Shown here piece by piece: positions 1-4,731 of a stretch of DNA of 6,531 nucleotides. The position numbers and the translations under genes were made by a program. This DNA is from DASWIV01 sp036397475 (GTDB lineage Bacteria > JAJVIF01 > JAPKYR01). A model generated the notes under the pieces. That model ran no database searches and was not told the origin of the DNA. It worked only from the letters and a program-made list of their open reading frames with translations. The first letter of the stretch is position 1. Each line of letters opens with the position of its first letter. The stretch covers positions 1 through 6,531 of the forward strand of contig DASWIV010000370.1 of the NCBI GenBank assembly GCA_036397475.1, given 5' to 3'.

Positions 1-4
1 AAGA

Positions 5-31
5 GCGTGATAGGAATCCCGCGCTCCGGCG
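5..31. repeat. Dispersed 27-bp repeat, copy 1
   Basis: This 27-bp stretch (core GGAATCCCGCGCTCCGGCG) is identical to positions 1061-1087 and differs at one base from 1024-1050. All three copies lie in the same orientation. This copy is in the leader of the phosphoribosyltransferase gene, or in the end of an upstream gene: plus-strand frame 1 is open from base 1 to a TAA at 43-45. The element is GC-rich compared with its flanks. Its nature is unknown; a REP-like or other short dispersed element is my inference. Confidence 0.85.
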
Positions 32-84
32 TATCTATCTTGTAACCTATCCGATTCAATGTTAGTCTTTCGCCGATATGCTCA

Positions 85-96
85 GGGTGATCACCC
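85..96. promoter_or_regulatory. 12-bp perfect palindrome covering the ribosome binding site
   Basis: GGGTGATCACCC is a perfect dyad that ends directly against the ATG at 97. Its left arm contains the likely Shine-Dalgarno sequence (AGGGTGA, 84-90). It could be a protein-binding site or a short hairpin (GGGU/ACCC stem, GAUC loop) that limits access of the ribosome. Only the symmetry and position are seen; the function is inferred. No convincing sigma70 promoter is resolved between 32 and 84. Confidence 0.4.
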
Positions 97-726
97 ATGT
101 GGACTGACAGATTCGACGCCGGATACAAACTGGCTGAATCCATAAAACCGAAAATTGACCAGCTTCAGGGAAAAGGCGTTGTCCTCGGACTTCCACGTGG
201 CGGACTGCAGGTCGCGAAATCTGTCGCCGAATCTCTCAACCTCCCCCTCGACTTCCGAGCCGTACGAAAGATCGGACATCCTCTTCAGCCCGAATTCGCG
301 ATCGGCGCGGTCGATATTTCCGGTGTGTCGGTCAAAAATCCGTTCATCGCCGCAGGAGAAACGGTACCCGATGAGGAATTCGAAAAGCTCGCGAAAGCCG
401 CGATCGACACTGCGTGGGACATCGAATTCGAGCTTAGTGGCGATACTCCATCCCAGCTTCCCGGCTCAGACTGGTGTCTTGTTGTCGACGATGGTGCAGC
501 TACCGGTCTGACAATTCTCGCGGCGATTAAAGGACTCAAGCAGGATAATTATGATGTCTATATCGCGGTTCCGGTAACAAGTATGCAGGCGATGCGGCTT
601 CTGCAGGGAGAAGCAGACGGATTTTACTGCCTTGAATCCCCGGACAATTTTTTCGCTGTTGGGCAGTATTACGGGAATTTCTCTCAGGTCAGTACGGACG
701 AGGCAAAAGCGCTGCTGGGCAGATAA
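97..726 (+). CDS. Phosphoribosyltransferase-domain protein (COG1926 type)
   Basis: A 209-residue cytoplasmic type I phosphoribosyltransferase fold. The PRPP-binding loop is VVDDGAATGLT (about residues 129-139), with the two adjacent acidic residues expected before the phosphate loop. Near the N-terminus, GLPRGGLQVA (31-40) matches the pyrophosphate-loop region, and RKIGHPLQPEFAIGAV (57-72) plus the C-terminal ESPDNFFAVGQYYGNFSQV segment are typical of the predicted phosphoribosyltransferases of COG1926. The length is normal for a stand-alone member without a fused hydrolase. The substrate of this family is not established, so no nucleobase is assigned. The ATG at 97 is chosen because AGGGTGA lies 6 nt upstream. 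The gene stands alone, convergent with the minus-strand gene at 776, and its TAA stop forms part of the A-run that serves that gene's terminator. Confidence 0.9.
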   Translation: MWTDRFDAGYKLAESIKPKIDQLQGKGVVLGLPRGGLQVAKSVAESLNLPLDFRAVRKIGHPLQPEFAIGAVDISGVSVKNPFIAAGETVPDEEFEKLAKAAIDTAWDIEFELSGDTPSQLPGSDWCLVVDDGAATGLTILAAIKGLKQDNYDVYIAVPVTSMQAMRLLQGEADGFYCLESPDNFFAVGQYYGNFSQVSTDEAKALLGR

Positions 727-752
727 AAAAGAGCCGCTATTAAAAGCGACTC
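725..752 (-). terminator. Rho-independent terminator for the minus-strand 776-1498 unit
   Basis: On the minus strand, GAGTCGC (752-746) pairs with GCGGCTC (737-731) across an 8-nt AT-rich loop. All seven pairs form if one U-G wobble is allowed, and six T follow directly (730-725). Read on the plus strand, the same position is a C-A mismatch and no T-run follows, so the direction is minus. It sits just after the stop of the 776-1498 ORF, and its T-tract overlaps the stop codon of the convergent phosphoribosyltransferase gene. Confidence 0.75.
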
Positions 753-775
753 ACAATTACCAAAACCAGATCCTG

Positions 776-1498
776 TTAGAAGTCCACATTACCATACGCT
801 GCCCAGGTCATGTGGGGCGAAACTTCAAAATCCACCGATTCACAGAATCCAGCCCAGTACATTCCATCCGATTCAGTCACAATTGCAGATGACAAACCGG
901 GAGAAATCTGCAAAATATCAATAGGCTGCCAAGTTCCCATTACAACTTTAGGAATGGTTATGTATGCCGTAACTCTAGTAGGATCGCCAACCAGAATGTC
1001 AAGATTTACACCAACCACTTTTGGCGTGATGGGAATCCCGCGCTCCGGCGGATAATAAATGCGTGATAGGAATCCCGCGCTCCGGCGGATTCGGTTAGCT
1101 GTGAGAATATTTTCAAAGTACGAAATACTTGCCCTGTCATCATTTGAGCTGTCATTGTAATGAATTGAAACTGAAGGATAGAAGCTGCTTAGTAGCGGAT
1201 CCACTGGATTTTGGATGATTACCGTTCTCTGTATTCCCAGGAAATTATCAATTTCATGGACTCTGAACCTTGCTTCATTCTCCGGGGTTCCCGGATTATT
1301 AGCAATTATCTGCTGGACATATACAACCGCACCCCGGTGATCGGTATTGGAGTTCGGAGCGATATCCAATACCGGCAGGCCGGCATCCAGTTCAGGAAAA
1401 GAGGGATTATAGATAGGTATTAGGTTAGTCCCTTTTGCCCCATCAGGTTCGCTGGTTTCCCAATAGACCAGATTCGCTGCCCAGTGATTTGGTAGCAC
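776..1498 (-). CDS. Hypothetical beta-rich protein carrying translated repeats
   Basis: A 240-residue ORF I do not recognise. Segments such as YPSVSIHYN (107-115) followed by DDRASISYF (120-128), and SPHMTWAAYGNVDF at the end, alternate in the way of beta-sheet or beta-propeller exported proteins. It has no signal peptide of its own. It begins with a GTG at 1498 that lacks a good Shine-Dalgarno, and a TGA lies only 9 nt upstream in frame. It starts 13 nt after the stop of the lipoprotein ORF and ends just before a terminator, so both are probably on one transcript. Residues about 137-159 are encoded by repeat copies 3 and 2 (RSAGFLSR in one frame, PPERGIPITP in another), which looks like an insertion. 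It may be the C-terminal remnant of a longer secreted lipoprotein whose N-terminus is the 1512-1796 ORF. A real but decaying gene is my best guess. Confidence 0.55.
   Translation of the reverse strand: MLPNHWAANLVYWETSEPDGAKGTNLIPIYNPSFPELDAGLPVLDIAPNSNTDHRGAVVYVQQIIANNPGTPENEARFRVHEIDNFLGIQRTVIIQNPVDPLLSSFYPSVSIHYNDSSNDDRASISYFENILTANRIRRSAGFLSRIYYPPERGIPITPKVVGVNLDILVGDPTRVTAYITIPKVVMGTWQPIDILQISPGLSSAIVTESDGMYWAGFCESVDFEVSPHMTWAAYGNVDF
1024..1050. repeat. Dispersed 27-bp repeat, copy 2
   Basis: This copy differs from copies 1 and 3 at one position (GATGGGAATC instead of GATAGGAATC). Together with the following GAT it forms a 30-bp unit shared with copy 3. It is separated from copy 3 by the 7-bp AATAAAT, giving a 37-bp period. 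On the minus strand it is translated as PPERGIPIT within the 776-1498 ORF. Confidence 0.85.
1061..1087. repeat. Dispersed 27-bp repeat, copy 3
   Basis: Identical to copy 1 at 5-31, and extended by a shared GAT with copy 2. Because the 37-bp spacing from copy 2 is not a multiple of three, this copy is read in another frame of the same ORF on the minus strand (RRSAGFLSR). Both frames stay open. Confidence 0.85.
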
Positions 1499-1511
1499 AC
1501 CGCTAGCTCAA

Positions 1512-1796
1512 CTATACCTGGAGATCCTCCGGTTCCGGGAAAATACATGGCATCGCATTTTCGAGCAGTTTCGTCGCGTTAAGGTGAATCTGTCCCGTTC
1601 TCAGGGGAGTGACATCGACCCGGTCTCTGGACACCGGAAAATAGAACTGCCATTTTCCCCACAGCATATGTGAATCCCAAACCTCGCCAGATGGCTTCAG
1701 GTCAACATTGACTTCATCGCTAACGATAGTAATGGGATTACCCGTCGCGCAGCCTGAAATCGCGAGCAGGAGAATAATAATTGGCACATACTTCAT
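1512..1796 (-). CDS. Small putative outer-membrane lipoprotein, possibly truncated
   Basis: A 94-residue ORF with a textbook lipoprotein signal peptide: a short N-terminus with Lys2, a hydrophobic core (IIILLLA) and the lipobox ISGC with Cys16 as the lipidation site. Residue 17 is Ala rather than Asp, which favours outer-membrane sorting under the E. coli rule. The ATG at 1796 has GGGAGAG about 6 nt upstream. The mature part (HMLWGKWQFYF, then DVTPLRTGQIHLNATKLLE) resembles, from memory, the start of much longer secreted lipoproteins of uncultured diderm bacteria. Its abrupt end (FPEPEDLQV, TAG at 1514-1512) may therefore mark a truncation. The next ORF (776-1498) starts in another frame 13 nt later. 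Because the frame of that ORF opens only at 1507, after this stop, a single frameshift cannot simply join them; a deletion would be needed. The function is unknown. Confidence 0.7.
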   Translation of the reverse strand: MKYVPIIILLLAISGCATGNPITIVSDEVNVDLKPSGEVWDSHMLWGKWQFYFPVSRDRVDVTPLRTGQIHLNATKLLENAMPCIFPEPEDLQV

Positions 1797-1837
1797 TCCG
1801 GACTCTCCCGGTCAGCTCGAAAAATCCCCGCATAAAT

Positions 1838-1865
1838 ATTTTACTCTATCCCCCCCTATAGTCAA
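1838..1865 (-). promoter_or_regulatory. Sigma70-like promoter of the lipoprotein gene
   Basis: On the minus strand, a -35 box TTGACT (1865-1860) and a -10 box TAAAAT (1843-1838) are separated by 16 nt; each matches consensus at 5 of 6. The predicted start is near 1831, about 35 nt upstream of the lipoprotein ATG. The spacer contains a run of seven G (1856-1850), so slippage there would change the spacer length. Confidence 0.55.
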
Positions 1866-1919
1866 TAAATATAATACGAAAATTAATAAATAATAAGTAA
1901 ACTATATTTAACCATGGCG

Positions 1920-1947
1920 AAATAAATAAGGGAGCCTGTCGGCTCCC
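1920..1947 (-). terminator. Terminator after the SLH-porin gene
   Basis: GGGAGCC (1930-1936) and GGCTCCC (1941-1947) form a perfect 7-bp GC-rich stem with a 4-nt loop. On the minus strand it is followed directly by TTATTTATTT, and it lies 28 nt beyond the restored stop of the porin at 1975. On the plus strand an AT-rich stretch with T-runs also follows, but no plus-strand gene ends here. Confidence 0.75.
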
Positions 1948-1974
1948 GGAAATTTTTAAATATTTTTACGACAA

Positions 1975-2355
1975 TTAATCAAACGTGTAACTTACTTCCA
2001 CTACGATCGATTCGCTCGAGTTCTGATTGGATCCGAAATTCAGCCAGGTGGCAAAGTTCCAGTCATCCACATACGCGTCGAACGGAAACTCTACACCGAC
2101 CGACGCCATCCAGTCGTTCGTGTCGTTGACCTGGCGCCAGTCCCACATGAACGTCGCGTCGCCGGTCGTTACATCGAATCCTGCGAAAATCCCATCGTTG
2201 TCTTCCTGGAACTGGTAACCGAACGATCCGCGGAATTCATCGCCAAAATCGTGGGTATAAACGGCGTAGGGAACGATCTTGCCGGTCTTGCACGCATCGT
2301 AATCTTCCTCCTGTCTGTCTACTTGAAATAGGTTGATATTGTAACGAGCAATCCG
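1975..2355 (-). pseudogene. Frameshifted C-terminal barrel segment of the SLH-porin
   Basis: This stretch lies past the stop of the 2319-3761 ORF but is clearly coding on the minus strand in a different frame. From about 2346 to the TAA at 1977-1975 it reads RYNINLFQVDRQEEDYDACK, later VYTHDFGDEFRGSFGYQF, GDATFMWDWRQVNDTND and FATWLNFGSNQNSSE, and ends IVVEVSYTFD. These are amphipathic, aromatic-rich strands joined by polar turns, and the end resembles an outer-membrane barrel C-terminus. There is no start codon with a fitting ribosome site in this frame. The two frames overlap only between a TGA at 2358-2356 and the TAG at 2321-2319. One base added to the coding sequence there, for example CTCCGTTAC where CTCGTTAC is seen, would join them into a protein of about 595 residues. 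It is either a real mutation or a sequencing/assembly error. Confidence 0.85.
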
Positions 2356-3761
2356 TCACTTTCCGCGTTAGTCGACAGAACTTCCCTGTTGATGTAAGCG
2401 ATCCAGAAATCGGTGTTTCTCATCAGACGGTAATTCCATCCGACAACCCAGTACTCGACATCGCCGCGTCCACGCCACGCTTCGGTCGTCCACGGGAGAA
2501 CCGAGTTCGGCTGAAGGCGTCCCCACTCGCCGTAGACATTCCAGTCACCGGGTTCAACGGGTTTATCCCATAATGTAAGTTTTGCGTACGCTGCCTGTTG
2601 CCACCCGGCTTCGTCGGGAAGTCCCGGTGCCGTTTCTTCGAGATTCATGAGGCAATTGCCCACTATCTCGAAAGGCACATTGGCGATCTCGTTGCTGTAT
2701 GACACCAGCATCTCAAACGCGCGATAATCGGTCGGGCTTTCAAGTCTCGACGGGTCGAATCCGCCGGAATAAATATCGCCGGAGATCATGTCGGCAAGGA
2801 TATGATTCCACGCATCCTCGTTGATGAAATGATAGGTGATCGCGACATCAAGATTGTCGACCAGGAGGTCGCTGTATCCGACCTGGGCGACAAGATAAAA
2901 TCCTTCTTCAGCTGGAACCAACTCTGCAAGGTAAAAATCAAAATTATCGTGGTTGTAATGCTGCGCGAGTCCTTCAGGCTGAAGGTCCGATTCCCACGTC
3001 ATGAACGTATGGCGCCACGGGGGCGCGAATTTACCCGCCCACAACGTGAATCCCGGTGCGGATTCCGGCTGGTACATTAAGTACGCCCGGTCGACCTGGA
3101 ACGGCTTGACCGAAAAAGCTTCATCAAACGTGACCCATTTGCTCTGAGTGGCACCATCGGGAGCCGACGCTACCCTCGCGCCAAGTGTCATTTCGTCAGT
3201 AATTCTTGAAGTGAATCCGAAATTGAGCTCGAACTGCGGACGCTGCGTCTGCATTCCGCCATCCGGATAATTTCCATTGAACCAGATGGTCAGGTCGCCG
3301 TACGGATGAAGGCGCCTGTCCATTTCGTCGAAAGCGTTGGATATCGCTTCGAACTGGTCGTCGTAACCGCCCACAGTTTCATCGAGTGAATCTATCCTGG
3401 CGGAATTTTCATCCACCATCGCCCACAATTCATCGATCTCGGAACTGAATTCTTCAATCAGCCTGTCAAGGATAGACTCGACATCCACCGGCGGCTCGTA
3501 ATTCTCATTCTCGATCTTGTCGATGAACTGGCTGTAAATGCGCGAAATGACCATCGCGAATTCATAGCGTGACAGGTTCTCATCGCCATAGTAATTCCCG
3601 TCCGGGAATCCAACGACAAACCCTTCCTGTTCAAGGTAATCCACCGCATCGTACGCCCAGTGGTCCGGGGGTACGTCGGGGAACATGGCGCTCGCTTTGG
3701 GTGCTGCAAAAACAAAAATGGCAAACGCCACCAGGGATAAAGCCAGCATACGATTAAACAT
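2319..3761 (-). CDS. SLH-domain outer-membrane porin (main ORF of a frameshifted gene)
   Basis: A 480-residue ORF. A Sec signal peptide (1-25, hydrophobic core ALSLVAFAIFVFAA, cleavage after ASA) is followed by one SLH domain (26-78: MFPDVPPDHWAYDAVDYL, GFPDGNYYGDENLSRYEFA), which in SLH-porins binds peptidoglycan or its secondary polymers. Next comes an acidic helical, probably coiled-coil, spacer (about 92-151). From about 153 there are beta-strands of an outer-membrane barrel with many aromatic and Asp/Asn-Gly turns. The role is probably a general diffusion channel that tethers the outer membrane to the cell wall. The ATG at 3761 has GGAGGAGAG upstream. The last residues (VTISTYFK) are out of frame relative to the true barrel, which continues to 1975 after a frameshift. 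No canonical -1 slippery heptamer is seen at the junction. The gene is flanked by its own promoter and terminator, so it is probably monocistronic. Confidence 0.9.
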   Translation of the reverse strand: MFNRMLALSLVAFAIFVFAAPKASAMFPDVPPDHWAYDAVDYLEQEGFVVGFPDGNYYGDENLSRYEFAMVISRIYSQFIDKIENENYEPPVDVESILDRLIEEFSSEIDELWAMVDENSARIDSLDETVGGYDDQFEAISNAFDEMDRRLHPYGDLTIWFNGNYPDGGMQTQRPQFELNFGFTSRITDEMTLGARVASAPDGATQSKWVTFDEAFSVKPFQVDRAYLMYQPESAPGFTLWAGKFAPPWRHTFMTWESDLQPEGLAQHYNHDNFDFYLAELVPAEEGFYLVAQVGYSDLLVDNLDVAITYHFINEDAWNHILADMISGDIYSGGFDPSRLESPTDYRAFEMLVSYSNEIANVPFEIVGNCLMNLEETAPGLPDEAGWQQAAYAKLTLWDKPVEPGDWNVYGEWGRLQPNSVLPWTTEAWRGRGDVEYWVVGWNYRLMRNTDFWIAYINREVLSTNAESDGLLVTISTYFK

Positions 3762-3784
3762 TTGCGTCTCTCCTCCGTTTATAT

Positions 3785-3812
3785 TCCCTTTAATTCCTAA
3801 ATATTAAAGGGA
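3785..3812 (-). promoter_or_regulatory. 10-bp inverted repeat in the porin leader
   Basis: TCCCTTTAAT and ATTAAAGGGA are perfect inverted arms around an 8-bp spacer. They lie between the predicted porin start site (near 3818) and the ribosome binding site. In RNA this gives a hairpin at the very 5' end of the leader; in DNA it is a dyad that a repressor could bind. No T-run follows on the minus strand, so it is not an intrinsic terminator for that strand. Confidence 0.5.
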
Positions 3813-3824
3813 CCGGATTTTCGC

Positions 3825-3854
3825 ATCGTAACACAACGAAATGAGTCGTTTCAA
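3825..3854 (-). promoter_or_regulatory. Candidate sigma70 promoter of the SLH-porin
   Basis: On the minus strand, TTGAAA (3854-3849) and TACGAT (3830-3825) are separated by 18 nt. The -35 matches consensus at 5 of 6 and the -10 at 4 of 6. The spacing from the ATG (about 57 nt leader) is plausible, but the weak -10 keeps this tentative. Confidence 0.4.
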
Positions 3855-3971
3855 CCCGTACATTGCGTATCAGTATTATCGTTCAGGATTCAGATTAATT
3901 TATGAAATCCATTTAATAAAAGTAAAAGGAGAAATTTTCAATCCAACGACATAAAGCACATTATAGAAAAG

Positions 3972-3983
3972 TTTAACGTTAAA
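3972..3983. promoter_or_regulatory. 12-bp perfect palindrome upstream of the porin
   Basis: TTTAACGTTAAA is a perfect dyad in an AT-rich non-coding stretch between the arsR terminator and the porin promoter. It resembles an operator in form. No binding protein can be named, and AT-rich DNA yields such dyads by chance fairly often. I see no gene in the rest of 3855-3990. Confidence 0.3.
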
Positions 3984-3989
3984 ATAATT

Positions 3990-4026
3990 GTAAATGTAAA
4001 AACAAACGCCCCGTCGAGCAGGGCGT
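3990..4026 (-). terminator. Rho-independent terminator of the arsR-family gene
   Basis: On the minus strand ACGCCC (4026-4021) pairs with GGGCGT (4011-4006) around a 9-nt loop, followed at once by TTTGTTTTTACATTT. It lies about 40 nt after the regulator's stop codon at 4064, so the regulator is terminated before the porin promoter. Confidence 0.8.
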
Positions 4027-4063
4027 GTCATTTTAGGCCTTATTAAATTAGATTGGACAGTGA

Positions 4064-4435
4064 TCATGCCCGCTTGGACTTGGGGACAGGAAGAATCTTT
4101 TCCATCTGCCCTTTCATCTCTTCCGCAAATATCTTGCGGTAGCTGCTGACATTTCTGAGACACTGTAAATGATGCTTGACGATCTCAGGCTGGTTCTTCA
4201 CTACGAAATAGTAGTTCCACTTGCCACGCCTGTGATTATCGACTAGTCCCATCCTCTTCAGGTAGCCAAGATGCCGGCTAACAGTGGGTTGCGGCACCCT
4301 TAACACCTGCTGGATATCTCGAACACAAGCTTCGCCTAGTTCGTTGAGCAGGTAGATGATCTTAAGCCTGCTCTCATCGGCTAGTCCCTTGTACAACCTC
4401 TCAATATCCTTGATTGAGGAATAAATAACTTGCAT
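4064..4435 (-). CDS. ArsR/SmtB-family winged-helix transcriptional regulator
   Basis: A 123-residue DNA-binding repressor. GLADESRLKIIYLLNELGE (17-35) is the characteristic first helices of ArsR proteins. PQPTVSRHLGYLKRMGLV (48-65) is the helix-turn-helix with recognition helix, and NHRRGKWNYYFV (67-78) is the beta-wing. In metal sensors of the family the alpha-3 motif is ELCVCDL; here the equivalent is ACVRDI with one Cys (37) retained and the second replaced by Arg39. A second Cys occurs at 92 near the C-terminus. A classical alpha-3 As/Cd site is therefore unlikely, and the inducer is unknown. The ATG at 4435 has GGAGG 4 nt upstream. It has its own promoter and terminator and is divergent from the HDOD gene, so autoregulation and control of that neighbour or the porin are possible but unproven. 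Confidence 0.92.
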   Translation of the reverse strand: MQVIYSSIKDIERLYKGLADESRLKIIYLLNELGEACVRDIQQVLRVPQPTVSRHLGYLKRMGLVDNHRRGKWNYYFVVKNQPEIVKHHLQCLRNVSSYRKIFAEEMKGQMEKILPVPKSKRA

Positions 4436-4471
4436 GACGCCTCCGGGAGATTTAATGTATTTGCATATCAG

Positions 4472-4500
4472 TATATAACAGGTTTGAGCAAGGATTTCAA
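4472..4500 (-). promoter_or_regulatory. Sigma70-like promoter of the arsR-family gene
   Basis: On the minus strand, TTGAAA (4500-4495) and TATATA (4477-4472) are separated by an ideal 17 nt, with an alternative -10 TATACT 2 nt further on. The predicted start is near 4465, about 30 nt before the ATG. A short interrupted dyad (ATAT-CAGT-ATAT, 4465-4476) overlaps the -10 and could be an autoregulatory site. Confidence 0.5.
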
Positions 4501-4536
4501 GGGGTAAGCGAAAATCTTCACAAAATTTCGTATCCC

Positions 4537-4553
4537 GATTCGAAATTTGAATC
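4537..4553. promoter_or_regulatory. Operator-like dyad in the arsR/HDOD intergenic region
   Basis: GATTCGAAATTTGAATC is a 17-bp palindrome with one mismatched pair. Half-sites of the form ATTCNAA/TTTGAAT are reminiscent of ArsR/SmtB-family operators, so this is the best candidate for the neighbouring regulator's binding site. It lies 37 bp upstream of the arsR -35 box. The assignment is inference. Confidence 0.4.
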
Positions 4554-4569
4554 TTGATTCATATTCATC

Positions 4570-4588
4570 TAAACAACTATGTTGTTTA
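4570..4588. promoter_or_regulatory. 19-bp perfect inverted repeat in the divergent region
   Basis: TAAACAACTATGTTGTTTA has two perfect 8-bp arms around TAT. It is AT-rich and has no T-run right after it, so it fits a dimeric regulator's operator better than a terminator. Its centre is 34 bp from the centre of the dyad at 4537-4553. The rest of 4589-4710 holds no ORF and no promoter I can support for the HDOD gene. Confidence 0.45.
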
Positions 4589-4731
4589 CCTTTTCCATGC
4601 CTTAAATCCTTCAATCTATTTTAATTTATCGTGATTTCCTTATCCTTAATTTCTCTTTCGATCCGATAAACTCCAATTTCCGACTGTATATAGATACTAT
4701 ATTAACTGATTTCGGAGGCAGTGGCAATATT

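Noticed and set aside
731..752. Terminator for the phosphoribosyltransferase on the plus strand
   Set aside because: The stem has a C-A mismatch in that direction and no T-run follows.
1024..1090. Two 30-bp repeats as a mini CRISPR array
   Set aside because: The spacer is only 7 bp, a third copy lies about 1 kb away alone, and there are no cas genes.
2295..2312. AGGAGG with ATG 8 nt downstream on the minus strand, as the start of a new gene
   Set aside because: The frame it opens gives Arg/Pro-rich sequence unlike a barrel, whereas the overlapping frame continues the porin. The purine run encodes its RQEED residues.
2319..2358. Programmed -1 ribosomal frameshift in the porin
   Set aside because: The direction fits -1, but no X_XXY_YYZ slippery heptamer or clear downstream structure is visible in the overlap, and porins are not known to use one. 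Mutation or sequence error is simpler.
3458..3724. 88-residue minus-strand ORF within the porin gene
   Set aside because: An Arg/Ser-rich frame shadow of the signal-peptide/SLH region.
3900..4163. 87-residue minus-strand ORF downstream of the regulator
   Set aside because: It overlaps the regulator's 3' end in another frame, runs through the terminator and has no ribosome site or recognisable sequence.
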